A stretch of 64,000 nt of DNA from CAYVOX01 sp964453035 (GTDB lineage Bacteria > Chloroflexota > Anaerolineae > Anaerolineales > Anaerolineaceae), in the NCBI GenBank assembly GCA_964453035.1, contig CAYVOX010000002.1, positions 1 to 64,000 of the forward strand, in the 5' to 3' direction. A model generated the notes under the pieces. That model searched no databases. It was not told where the DNA came from and saw nothing but the letters and a program-made list of their open reading frames with translations. This document shows positions 48,267 through 57,817 of the stretch, piece by piece. Every line of letters begins with the position of its first letter. Position 1 is the stretch's first letter. A program made the position numbers and the translations under genes.

Positions 48267-48280
48267 GAACGCGGTATAAT
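48253..48280 (+). promoter_or_regulatory. Possible tyrS promoter
   Basis: TATAAT (48275-48280) with TTAAAC (48253-48258) 16 nt upstream, overlapping the end of the preceding gene. The -35 is poor. No T-box-like element lies in the 60-nt leader. Confidence 0.45.
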
Positions 48281-48340
48281 TCCTCATTACGCCCTTGCCC
48301 GGGAGGCTGGCGAGGCGACGAATTTTGAGGAGGCAGCCAG

Positions 48341-49552
48341 ATGAACATTGATGAACAGGTAGCATACTTGATGCAGGGAACTGAATACGGGGATGACGCG
48401 CTCAGGCAGACCATGGAGCGTGAGCTGCGCGACCGGTTAGCTGAAGCGCAGTGCGATAACCGCCCTCTGCGGGTGTATTGCGGTTACGACCCCCGTAAGC
48501 CAGATCTTCATCTCGGACACACCGTCACCATGCGAAAATTGCGCCAGTTCCAGGAGCTGGGGCACGATGTGACCTTTGTGGTGGGCACTTACACCTCGTT
48601 GATTGGCGATCCCTCCGATAAGGATGTGTTGCGCCCGCGCTTAACGCCAGAAGAGGTGCAGGAAAATGCGCGCACCTACGCTCAGCAGGCGTGGCGCGTG
48701 CTTGACCCCCAGAAAACCAGGGTGCGGTATAACGCCGAGTGGCTTTCGGAACTGAGTTTTGCGGAAGTTATTCAACTGGCCTCCAACTTCACCATCCAGC
48801 AATTTCTCACCCGCGAGAACTTCCGCCTGCGCTGGGATCGCAATGACGCCATTTACCTGCATGAGACGTTTTACGCTATCATGCAGGGCTACGATGCCTA
48901 CATGCTGGATGCTGATGTGCAGGTAGGTGGGACGGACCAGCTTTTCAATATCGTCACCGCAGCGCGAAAAGTGATGACCTTCATGGGCAAGCGTCCTAAT
49001 ATTGCCATCATCCTGGGGATTTTACCGGGCACGGACGGCGTAGTGCGCATGAGTAAGTCGCTGGGCAACCATATTCCCATCTCGTCAACGGCTGAAGATA
49101 TGTACGGAAAAGTGATGAGCGTGCCGGATATGGCTATGCCGTTATTCATGCGCCTGGTGACACGCTGGACGCCGCCGCAGATTGCGGAGATTGAAGCCGC
49201 GATGCAGAGCGGCGCGCTGCACCCGCGCGACGCAAAAATGAAGCTGGCGTTTGAAGTGGTCTCGACCTTCTACAGTGAAGCCGAAGCCGCTAGCGCTCAG
49301 GAAGCGTTTGTGCGGCTGTTCCAGAAGCATGATTTACCCTCAGAGATGCCTGAATTTAAGCTGCAACCGGGCCAAACGGTGATTGATGTGCTGGTTGCCG
49401 CGGGATTGGTCAAGGGGCGTGGCGAGGGCCGGCGGCTGATGGATCAAAAAGGCGTGCGTCTGGACGGCGTGATGTTGACGGACCCAACCGCTCTGCTGAC
49501 GGGCGGTGTGCTGCAAGTGGGCAAACGCCATTTTGTGAAAGTGATTGAGTAA
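48341..49552 (+). CDS. tyrS: Tyrosyl-tRNA synthetase
   Basis: 403 aa. Class I synthetase with HIGH as HLGH (PDLHLGHTV) and KMSKS as RMSKS (VVRMSKSLG). The C-terminal S4 domain (about 340-403) is present. Length and HLGH type match the TyrS branch of many Gram-positives. GGAGG ribosome site; a strong terminator follows. Confidence 0.95.
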   Translation: MNIDEQVAYLMQGTEYGDDALRQTMERELRDRLAEAQCDNRPLRVYCGYDPRKPDLHLGHTVTMRKLRQFQELGHDVTFVVGTYTSLIGDPSDKDVLRPRLTPEEVQENARTYAQQAWRVLDPQKTRVRYNAEWLSELSFAEVIQLASNFTIQQFLTRENFRLRWDRNDAIYLHETFYAIMQGYDAYMLDADVQVGGTDQLFNIVTAARKVMTFMGKRPNIAIILGILPGTDGVVRMSKSLGNHIPISSTAEDMYGKVMSVPDMAMPLFMRLVTRWTPPQIAEIEAAMQSGALHPRDAKMKLAFEVVSTFYSEAEAASAQEAFVRLFQKHDLPSEMPEFKLQPGQTVIDVLVAAGLVKGRGEGRRLMDQKGVRLDGVMLTDPTALLTGGVLQVGKRHFVKVIE

Positions 49553-49560
49553 GCAGACTG

Positions 49561-49592
49561 CAAACCCCGCCTTCAAAGCGGGGTTTGTTTTT
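49561..49592. terminator. Bidirectional terminator after tyrS
   Basis: 10-bp stem CAAACCCCGC / GCGGGGTTTG (49561-49570, 49578-49587) followed by TTTTT. It separates tyrS from the convergent SEDS-PBP gene. Confidence 0.93.
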
Positions 49593-49621
49593 GCTATAAA
49601 GGTGTTTTTCTCCCGGGCAGG

Positions 49622-52246
49622 TTATGGCAGCAAGATGAACTGGAGCAGCTCCCTGCCAATGCTTTGCGCCTGGGAGGGCGAGCCGTCTTCCAAAACCAGC
49701 GCGAGAGCCAGGGGGGTGAGTTGTTTTTCGGGCAGAGTACCGGCGATAAACCAGCTTATCTCGCCCTGGGTGGAGCGAGCGGTGGCTGTGCTTTGCCAGA
49801 TGGGCAACCCGGAGTTCTGCAAATGCTGGGCTGTACTCTTCGAAGCGTTGATGCTGGCGCCAGGTTGACCAGCAGAATCAGCGCTCAGGATGACCCAACC
49901 CTGCAGCGGGGTGCGCACCGCGGATGAAATGCGCGGGGAGGGGCGAATGCCGTTCCCACTGAGCATGGTCGCAGCTAATGCCACCTGCAGAGGGCTGACA
50001 AGCAAGCCGGTTTGACCGAGGGCGAGCCCTTCGACCTGTTCGCCGGGGGATAAGTTGCCGGACTGGTTCACCGGCAGGGGGATGGCGGGGGTTTCGGTCA
50101 ACCCCAGCCGCTGGTAAAGCTGGATAAGCTGCGAAGCGCTGAATTGCTGCCCCAGCGCCAGGCGCGCTCCTGGACAGCCATTCTGGATAGCGGTAGCCCA
50201 ATCGGCAGTAGAGGCGGTGCTCAAAGCGCAGTTCCACGTAAGACCTTCAAATTGCGCGCTGGATGCAAAGACCGGAGGGGGCAGGTAACCGGTAGTTAAG
50301 GTTTCGGAGAGTAAAAACGGTCCAATCACACCGCCAGGAGGGTATTGCCCCTGGGTTGCCCGGTTCACAAAGATGCCGCGCTGATCCTGAACCCACTCGG
50401 CCCACTTCTCATCCAGCAGATTGGGATTGAAGGTGGGGTGTGAGCTGATTGCCAGGATTTCTCCGGAGTGGGCGTTGAGCAGAACCAGTGCGCCGCTTTT
50501 ACCCTGCAACAATGCATCTGCTTTAGCCTGGATGCGCAAATCAAGCGAGAGGCGCACATCCACGCCGGTGGGCGGCTGGGCATAGAGCAGGTTGCTTGAG
50601 ACAATGGCGGAGGATGGGTTGCCAAGCGCTCCGCGCAGGTAGGAATCCAATGATAATTCCAGGCCAGCTTTGCCGTAAACTGGATGCGTATAGCCGATAG
50701 TGGAGCCAAGATCGGCGTGGAGCACCTGGCGGGCATAACTTCCAGGCTCGCCGACGGTCTGAACAATAGGCTGGTTGTTGCGATCCAGGATGGCTCCGCG
50801 CTGAACATACCTTTCGGCGATGCTCCAGCGCGGGTTATCGGCGCGTTGCAGCAGGTCTTCGCCGCGGATGATGGCCCAGTAACCACTTGCCAGCGCCATC
50901 AGAAGCAGTCCGCTCAACAGGCCAGCTCCGGTCAGCAGGATGGGCCGGGTGTTGGGCAGGGGGGCGGGTTCTTCTTCACCCTGCGAACTGATGCGGACTA
51001 ACAGCGCCAGGCTGATGAAAGAGGTAACCAGTGAAGATCCGCCGTAGGAAACGAAGGGCAGGGTCACACCGGTGAGCGGAAAAACGCGCAAGTTGCCGCC
51101 GATGATGAGCATCCCCTGGAAGACGAGATAAACCACCAGCCCGGCCGCCAGCAGGCGCTGGTAGGTGTTCGGCGCGCGCAAAGCGTTCAGCAAGCCGCGC
51201 CCGGCGATAAAGCTGAACAGAACAATCAAAGCCAGCGCGCCCAGGATGCCGCTTTCTTCGGAAATTGCGGCGAAGATAAAGTCGGAAGATACGACCGGTA
51301 CGATGCCAGGGCTGCCCATTCCCACCCCGGTGCCACCCAGACCACCGGCGGCTACAGCCAGTAGAGACTGGACAATCTGGTAGGAGCGCCCGCTCGAGTC
51401 CAGCCAGGGATTGAGCCAGGCATCTACTCTCACCTTAATCACATCAAAGACCTGATAGCCCAGGATGCCTGCCGTCAGGACCAACAATGCGCTGATGGCG
51501 ATGACGCGCCGCTTGCCGGTGGCCTGGAAAATCATTACTGCGTACAGCACCATGAACAGGGTGGCGGTGCCCAGGTCGCGCTGAGCGACGAGAATCACCA
51601 GCGCCGCGCCTGAAACCACCAGGGAGGGTAACAAAAGGTGCAGCAGGCTCAAGTTCACCGGCAGGTTATCAGCCAGGTATGCTGCCAGGAAGGCAATCAG
51701 CATCAATTTAAGGGGTTCTGAAGGTTGAAGATAGATGCCGCCAAAATCCAGCCACAGGCGCGGGCCGCTTCCGCCCGGGTAGGTGCCAAAAATGAAGGTG
51801 AGTGCCGTCAGAAGCAGGCCGCCGGTTAGCCACAGGTATTTGTATCTTCTGAGGGTGTGAAGCACGCGCGGAAGGCGCGCAATCCCCCAGAACGCAAGCA
51901 GGCTGAGCGCCAGCCAGGCCGTCTGGCGCAAGCCCAAGGTTTCATCCAGCCGCCAGATGGTTAATAACCCCCAGCCGCTGAGCAGCGCAGCTACTGGCAG
52001 GAGGTAGGGGTCGGCATCCGGCAGCAGCCGCTGAATTTGCCGGCTTAACAGGATGAACCCCGCGAGCCAGGCTGTAAAGCCCAACCAGTGTTGCCAGCGA
52101 TATTCGACCTGCCAGGTGTGCAGCCTAACAGCTGGAGCCAGCGTGAGAATGGTTGAATACAGCAGCAGGAATATCGCGGCCAGCGCCAGCAGGCGTGTCT
52201 GCATTTTAATCCGGGGAGGGAATGGTGGTAGAAAAAGCCGGTTCAC
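49622..52246 (-). CDS. SEDS (FtsW/RodA)-PBP fusion with degenerate transpeptidase
   Basis: 874 aa. Residues about 1-455 are a SEDS polymerase with ten or so membrane segments; the proposed catalytic Asp (D322, in VVSSDFIFAAISEE) is kept. Residues about 470-874 match a class-B PBP, but the catalytic motifs are altered. YPPGSxxK reads YPPGGVIG (S to G639, K to G642), SxN reads GCP (690-692), and KTG reads STA (819-821). It therefore probably makes glycan strands without its own cross-linking. GTG start overlaps the mtnP stop (GTGA). A shorter ATG start (52204) is possible. It is last in an fhaA-fhaB-mtnP operon. Confidence 0.88.
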   Translation of the reverse strand: MNRLFLPPFPPRIKMQTRLLALAAIFLLLYSTILTLAPAVRLHTWQVEYRWQHWLGFTAWLAGFILLSRQIQRLLPDADPYLLPVAALLSGWGLLTIWRLDETLGLRQTAWLALSLLAFWGIARLPRVLHTLRRYKYLWLTGGLLLTALTFIFGTYPGGSGPRLWLDFGGIYLQPSEPLKLMLIAFLAAYLADNLPVNLSLLHLLLPSLVVSGAALVILVAQRDLGTATLFMVLYAVMIFQATGKRRVIAISALLVLTAGILGYQVFDVIKVRVDAWLNPWLDSSGRSYQIVQSLLAVAAGGLGGTGVGMGSPGIVPVVSSDFIFAAISEESGILGALALIVLFSFIAGRGLLNALRAPNTYQRLLAAGLVVYLVFQGMLIIGGNLRVFPLTGVTLPFVSYGGSSLVTSFISLALLVRISSQGEEEPAPLPNTRPILLTGAGLLSGLLLMALASGYWAIIRGEDLLQRADNPRWSIAERYVQRGAILDRNNQPIVQTVGEPGSYARQVLHADLGSTIGYTHPVYGKAGLELSLDSYLRGALGNPSSAIVSSNLLYAQPPTGVDVRLSLDLRIQAKADALLQGKSGALVLLNAHSGEILAISSHPTFNPNLLDEKWAEWVQDQRGIFVNRATQGQYPPGGVIGPFLLSETLTTGYLPPPVFASSAQFEGLTWNCALSTASTADWATAIQNGCPGARLALGQQFSASQLIQLYQRLGLTETPAIPLPVNQSGNLSPGEQVEGLALGQTGLLVSPLQVALAATMLSGNGIRPSPRISSAVRTPLQGWVILSADSAGQPGASINASKSTAQHLQNSGLPIWQSTATARSTQGEISWFIAGTLPEKQLTPLALALVLEDGSPSQAQSIGRELLQFILLP

Positions 52247-53109
52247 GCCAGGTATTTTTTGACCAGGATGCCGGTCTGTTCCAGCACGTGGGCAGGGATG
52301 TGCTCGTGCCGTGTGATGATGGCATCAGCCAAGGCATTTTGGCAAGCGCAGTCTTCCACTTCGGTGAGCGATTCAACCACGGTTTGAATGGCTTTTTGTG
52401 CCAGTTCGGTGTTGCGCATCAGGGTACGCACCACCATCTCCACGCTGACCGGCTTTTCGCTCAGATGCCAGACGTCATAATCGGTGACGTGCGCCATGGT
52501 GGCGTAGCACAGTTCAGCTTCGCGCGCCAGGAAGGCTTCCGGGCAGGCCGTCATGCCAATGACTGACATGCCCCATGCGCGGTAAGCGTTGGATTCAGCT
52601 CGGGTGGAGAACCTTGGTCCTTCGATGGTTACCAGGCAGCCGCCCGCGTGCGCTGTGCCGCCGTTTTCCGTCACAGCCTGAAGCAGCTGTTTTGATAGGG
52701 ATGGGCAGAACGGATCGGCTGCGCCGATATGCACCACCAGGCCACCGCTAAAAAAACTACGCGCTCGTTTGTGGGTGAAATCAAACAATTGATCGGGAAT
52801 GACGATGTGCCCGGGGGCGTAATCTTGACGGAGCGATCCGCATGCGCTGACGCTGATCACCCGGGTGGCCCCCAGCTGCTTGAGGGCGTAAATATTGGCG
52901 CGGTAATTGACCTCGCTGGGCGAGATGTGATGCCCGATACCGTGCCGGGCGAGGAAGGCCACTCTCTTACCGGAGAGCGTGCCCAAAATCACCGGAGCGC
53001 TGGGTTTGCCATACGGCGTATCGAGCTCGATGGTTTCGACATCTTTCAGCATGGGAAAATGGTACAAACCCGATCCCCCAATCACGGCCAATACGGGAGC
53101 TTGAGACAT
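52243..53109 (-). CDS. mtnP: Methylthioadenosine phosphorylase
   Basis: 288 aa. PNP/MTAP family; the segment MTACPEAFLARE followed by TDYDVW marks the MTA phosphorylase branch, which splits 5'-methylthioadenosine to adenine for methionine salvage. ATG 53109 has GGAGG 6 nt upstream; the ATG at 53112 is too close. It sits 23 nt downstream of fhaB and overlaps the next start, a position held by pstP in actinobacteria. Its link to the cell-wall genes is unclear. Confidence 0.9.
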   Translation of the reverse strand: MSQAPVLAVIGGSGLYHFPMLKDVETIELDTPYGKPSAPVILGTLSGKRVAFLARHGIGHHISPSEVNYRANIYALKQLGATRVISVSACGSLRQDYAPGHIVIPDQLFDFTHKRARSFFSGGLVVHIGAADPFCPSLSKQLLQAVTENGGTAHAGGCLVTIEGPRFSTRAESNAYRAWGMSVIGMTACPEAFLAREAELCYATMAHVTDYDVWHLSEKPVSVEMVVRTLMRNTELAQKAIQTVVESLTEVEDCACQNALADAIITRHEHIPAHVLEQTGILVKKYLA

Positions 53110-53132
53110 CATGATCCTCCAATCACAGCAAG

Positions 53133-53567
53133 TTAGCTGGCTTTTTGATTAAACGACACCTCGAGATTCACTTTACCACAGGTCAGTTCATCACCGGCGA
53201 CGAGAACGGTTGGCGTATAAACCCGCTCTCCATTAAGGAAGGTACCGTTGGTGGAATGTAAATCTTCAACCCACCACTGGTTGTGATGGTAGCTAAGGCG
53301 GGCGTGCTGCGCTGAAACCATTTCATTGACAATGGTCAACTGACTGTTGGGGTCTCTTCCGATGATGATTTCAGCATCTGTGAAAACACGCGCGGAGGGC
53401 GGGTCGCTATCCAACTGGGTCAGAGTCAGGCTGGGGTGGCTGCGGTTCTGAATGATGTGCCCGTGGGCGTGCAGTTCTTTCCAGATGGTATAGGCAATTA
53501 AGAAGATGAAGGCGTACAGCGCAATCGCCAGCAGGATTCGTAAAATGAGTACAAGAACACCGGTCAT
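53133..53567 (-). CDS. FhaB-like membrane FHA protein
   Basis: 144 aa. One N-terminal membrane segment (about 5-28) and a C-terminal FHA domain (about 62-138): IIGRDPNSQL, the histidine in VSAQHARL and DLHSTNGTFLNG. The layout is that of mycobacterial FhaB (FipA), which binds phosphothreonine and links kinase signals to division. It is 8 nt after the fhaA-like gene. No Ser/Thr kinase lies in the window. Confidence 0.85.
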   Translation of the reverse strand: MTGVLVLILRILLAIALYAFIFLIAYTIWKELHAHGHIIQNRSHPSLTLTQLDSDPPSARVFTDAEIIIGRDPNSQLTIVNEMVSAQHARLSYHHNQWWVEDLHSTNGTFLNGERVYTPTVLVAGDELTCGKVNLEVSFNQKAS

Positions 53568-53575
53568 AATTTCAT

Positions 53576-54337
53576 TCAGGGTAAAGTCTGGTCATGAGTA
53601 TCTTCAACTGTGGAACCTGCCGCGGCAGCTTCTTCACCGTAAATCACGGCAAAACCAGCCAGGGAGATGACATCGCCGGGTTTAACGACCTGTTGTGATA
53701 TCCTTACACTATTAATGAAGGTGCCGCCGGTTGAGTTGAGGTCAAAAAGCGTGTACTTGCCGTGGATGGCGCGCAACTGGGCGTGAATGCGAGAGACGCG
53801 CGGATCATCAATGACCAGCTGGTTGTCGCTGCGGCGCCCGATGTTAATCACCGCCAGGCGCAGCGGAATGGTCTGGCTACCGATAATCAGGAAAGAGGAT
53901 TTGGGACGCGAATCGGCCTCGTCCGGTTCAATTTCTGAAAGCGGCAGCACGCCGGTTTGATCGAGGTGACTGCGGCGTGTGGAGGCACGTATGGAAAAGC
54001 TATCGAGCGGCAGAGAGGGATCAGGTTGGAGTTGAATGGTCAGCGCTTTGGGCAGGTGCAAGCCGGCATCCCGGGCGGCGTCATCCAACACACGGGTGAG
54101 GGCGGGGAGCAGTCCGGGGTTGGTTTCCCAGATGGCGGCGTTATCAGGGTGCAGCGTAATGGTGAGGAGATTAGAGGCCGTCAGGTGGCCGTCTGTTTCC
54201 TGAACCACCGTGCGTTCCAGTGCCTGCACCAGCTGGTGAACCAGCAACACCGGGCGCTGGCTGCCGGGCAACAGATACAGGCTGCTCTCGATAAACTTTT
54301 GAAGGCGCGCTTCTATCTGATCCAGTCTTGATTTCAT
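53576..54337 (-). CDS. FhaA-like protein (DUF3662 + FHA)
   Basis: 253 aa. N-terminal DUF3662 domain (about 1-120, RLDQIEARLQKFIESSLYLL), a linker, then FHA (about 155-235) with IGRRSDNQL, SRIHAQLR and DLNSTGGTFIN. This matches mycobacterial FhaA, which regulates peptidoglycan precursor flow. It is first in the operon. The ATG is 8 nt from the -10 box and has no leader, so the mRNA may be leaderless. Confidence 0.86.
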   Translation of the reverse strand: MKSRLDQIEARLQKFIESSLYLLPGSQRPVLLVHQLVQALERTVVQETDGHLTASNLLTITLHPDNAAIWETNPGLLPALTRVLDDAARDAGLHLPKALTIQLQPDPSLPLDSFSIRASTRRSHLDQTGVLPLSEIEPDEADSRPKSSFLIIGSQTIPLRLAVINIGRRSDNQLVIDDPRVSRIHAQLRAIHGKYTLFDLNSTGGTFINSVRISQQVVKPGDVISLAGFAVIYGEEAAAAGSTVEDTHDQTLP

Positions 54338-54340
54338 ACC

Positions 54341-54352
54341 GTATAATTATAC
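54341..54352. promoter_or_regulatory. Palindromic divergent promoter core
   Basis: GTATAATTATAC is a perfect 12-bp palindrome and contains TATAAT on both strands (plus 54342-54347; minus 54351-54346). The two start codons, archease ATG 54356 and fhaA-like ATG 54337, are each exactly 8 nt from their -10 box. Both transcripts would thus be leaderless or nearly so, and would compete for one DNA segment. No clear -35 on either side. Confidence 0.55.
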
Positions 54353-54355
54353 AGG

Positions 54356-54775
54356 ATGATGGAAGAATTCGACTTCTGCGGGTTTGAGGAATTACCCCAT
54401 ACCTCCGATTGGTGCCTGCACGTCTGGGCAACTGATTTTCCGGGCCTGGTTTCCGCAGCTTTCAAGGGTATGCAATCCTTGATGGGGTTGGTACTTCAAC
54501 CCGGGCCACCTCTCACCCGTCGAATCCGCGTCGAGGGCATGGATGCGGAGTCTTTGCTGGTCGCAGCCCTGACGGAACTGCTCTTTCTCATCCAGATCGA
54601 AGGCCTGGGCGCCTCAGCTTGCCTTCCAAAGGTAGAAAATGGCGGGCTTTTTCTTCAACTGGAACTGCGACCCATCGCGTCGTTGGCAAAAGAGGTCAAA
54701 GCTGTCACATATCACAACCTGGCCCTCCGAAGCACGCCACGCGGTCTGGAAACCACGATCGTTTTCGACGCTTAA
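54356..54775 (+). CDS. Archease, RtcB activator
   Basis: 139 aa. Archease fold: [16 protein letters not shown] with conserved H and D, then [13 protein letters not shown] and the final DA at the C-terminus. Archease speeds RtcB guanylylation and turnover. An in-frame second ATG at 54359 has AGG upstream. rtcB starts 11 nt downstream. It is divergent from the FHA operon with only 18 nt between. Confidence 0.88.
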   Translation: MMEEFDFCGFEELPHTSDWCLHVWATDFPGLVSAAFKGMQSLMGLVLQPGPPLTRRIRVEGMDAESLLVAALTELLFLIQIEGLGASACLPKVENGGLFLQLELRPIASLAKEVKAVTYHNLALRSTPRGLETTIVFDA

Positions 54776-54786
54776 GGAGGCGGATT

Positions 54787-56238
<1,452 letters not shown>

Positions 56239-56239
56239 A

Positions 56240-57319
56240 GTGAATGCTATGAGCCTGATTGACGACTTTCTCGCCTGGTTTAAGAGCCTGTTTGGGCCAG
56301 CCCCGCTGCCCATTACACCGCCCGGCTACGAAGCGCTGGTTGTTGCCCGCCCGAAGGTGATGGTGATAAACTTTGACCCGATTGTGGATGCCCAAGGCGC
56401 GCGGTTAACTGAAAAGATGGGCTGGAGCAATGTTGACCAGCTTATCGCTGGATTCATTGCGGATATTGATGAGGTCAGTCACGGGCTGGTCAAATACCAG
56501 TACAATGCCGCCAACCGGGTTGATGTGGACGCCTTTCCGGTGAAGGCGGATGGCTTTCAATACACCGCGGCGGCTTACCTTTCCATGCTGCAGCATGAGC
56601 CATCGCATCACGAGCCGGACAGCGTGGATTACTGGAAGATTATCCATGATTTCAACCTGATCAGCCGCATCACCAACCACGAGGTTGATGAAATCTGGCT
56701 GTTTGGAGGGCCGTACTTTGGCTTCTGGGAATCGCATATGGTTGGCAAGGGTGCCATCTGGTGTAATTCTGCGCCGCTGGCCAACTCTGAACTGTGCGCC
56801 CACCGCTTTATCATCATGGGCTTCAATTATCAGCGGGGCGCGGCTGAGATGATTCACAACGTGGGGCACAGGATGGAATCGATCATGGCGCATGTGTATG
56901 ATTCCTTCCCCACGTTGATGAACGCCTACGGGGCAGTCAACCCGGAACTTCAGCCGCCCATTGGCCTGGAAAGGTTTACCTCACCACGCAATGATTTTGA
57001 GCGCCTGTTGCTCTATGAGAAGATCGCCCCCGGTCGGGCCGGGCTTGGACTGATTCACACGCCACCCAATGCCCAAAAGGATTACGACTGGTCAAATCAG
57101 ACAACTGTTTCGTCGGATTGCGATGACTGGTTGAACTTTCCGGAACGACTGGGTACGCGCCGGATGCTCAACTGCTCGGAGTGGTGTTGCTCTGAATACG
57201 AATTTATCAAGTGGTGGTTCAAGCACATTCCACACGCAAGTGGTAGCCAGAACGGAATACTCAACAACTGGTGGCGTTACACCATGCAGGTGGATTTGTC
57301 GTTCAGAGCAGGGGAGTGA
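56240..57319 (+). CDS. Conserved-looking protein of unknown function
   Basis: 359 aa, not recognised. No signal peptide. Notable motifs: IFGGPYFGFWESHM-like segment (WLFGGPYFGFWES), then MIHNVGHRMESIM, where two His and flanking acids could bind a metal. Several aromatic-rich stretches, and Cys pairs near the C-terminus (CSEWCCSEYE). GTG start 1 nt after the rtcB stop, so probably in the rtcB operon; ATG 56249 is the alternative. A hydrolase-like role is a guess from the metal-like motif only. Confidence 0.6.
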   Translation: MNAMSLIDDFLAWFKSLFGPAPLPITPPGYEALVVARPKVMVINFDPIVDAQGARLTEKMGWSNVDQLIAGFIADIDEVSHGLVKYQYNAANRVDVDAFPVKADGFQYTAAAYLSMLQHEPSHHEPDSVDYWKIIHDFNLISRITNHEVDEIWLFGGPYFGFWESHMVGKGAIWCNSAPLANSELCAHRFIIMGFNYQRGAAEMIHNVGHRMESIMAHVYDSFPTLMNAYGAVNPELQPPIGLERFTSPRNDFERLLLYEKIAPGRAGLGLIHTPPNAQKDYDWSNQTTVSSDCDDWLNFPERLGTRRMLNCSEWCCSEYEFIKWWFKHIPHASGSQNGILNNWWRYTMQVDLSFRAGE

Positions 57320-57349
57320 ACGCCTGAAAAGCGCGGGACGGAAGTAAGA

Positions 57350-57817
57350 TCAGGTCAGTGGGGCAATGGCGGCTTTTGTGACTTCCACCAGCGCCTTGAC
57401 GCTCAGACGCACATTTAACCCGCGCTGCCCTCCGGAAACGTGAATCTGGTCGTGGCGTTCGGCGGCGCTATCCAGCAGGATGGTGAAGCCTTTGTTGACC
57501 AGCGCCAGAGGGGAGATGCCGCCCACCTGTAAGCCGGTGAGTCTTTCGGCTTCGGCCAGGGTTGAGAGGCGTACCTTCTTTTCGCCAACCGCCTGGGCCA
57601 CGGCTTTGAGGTTGACCTGTTGCGTTCCCGGCACCACCGCCAGGATGGGTTTGCCGGGCTTTTCTCGCAGCAGGACGATGGATTTGTAAATCAACTCAAG
57701 CGGCACGTTCAGCGCTTCGGCGGTTTCTTCGGCGCCCAGTTTTTCAGCCGGGAGTTCGAAGAGGGTGTAAGGAATCTTTTTGCCATCTAATAAACGGGTG
57801 ACGTTGTTGGTTATCAT
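57350..57817 (-). CDS. ybaK: YbaK/EbsC-type aminoacyl-tRNA deacylase
   Basis: 155 aa. YbaK family: Cys-tRNA(Pro) deacylation, correcting misacylation by ProRS. Motifs PYTLFELPAEKLGAEETAEAL, KSIVLLREKP and GGISPLAL match, with the catalytic-site lysine in YKSIV. The start overlaps the end of the PHP gene by 4 nt on the same strand. A strong ribosome site is not evident. Confidence 0.88.
   Translation of the reverse strand: MITNNVTRLLDGKKIPYTLFELPAEKLGAEETAEALNVPLELIYKSIVLLREKPGKPILAVVPGTQQVNLKAVAQAVGEKKVRLSTLAEAERLTGLQVGGISPLALVNKGFTILLDSAAERHDQIHVSGGQRGLNVRLSVKALVEVTKAAIAPLT

Noticed and set aside
54619..54786. Longer RtcB start inside the archease gene
   Set aside because: The extra residues are Arg/Ser/Pro-rich and unlike RtcB; the GTG at 54787 has an AGGAGG site and matches the family start.
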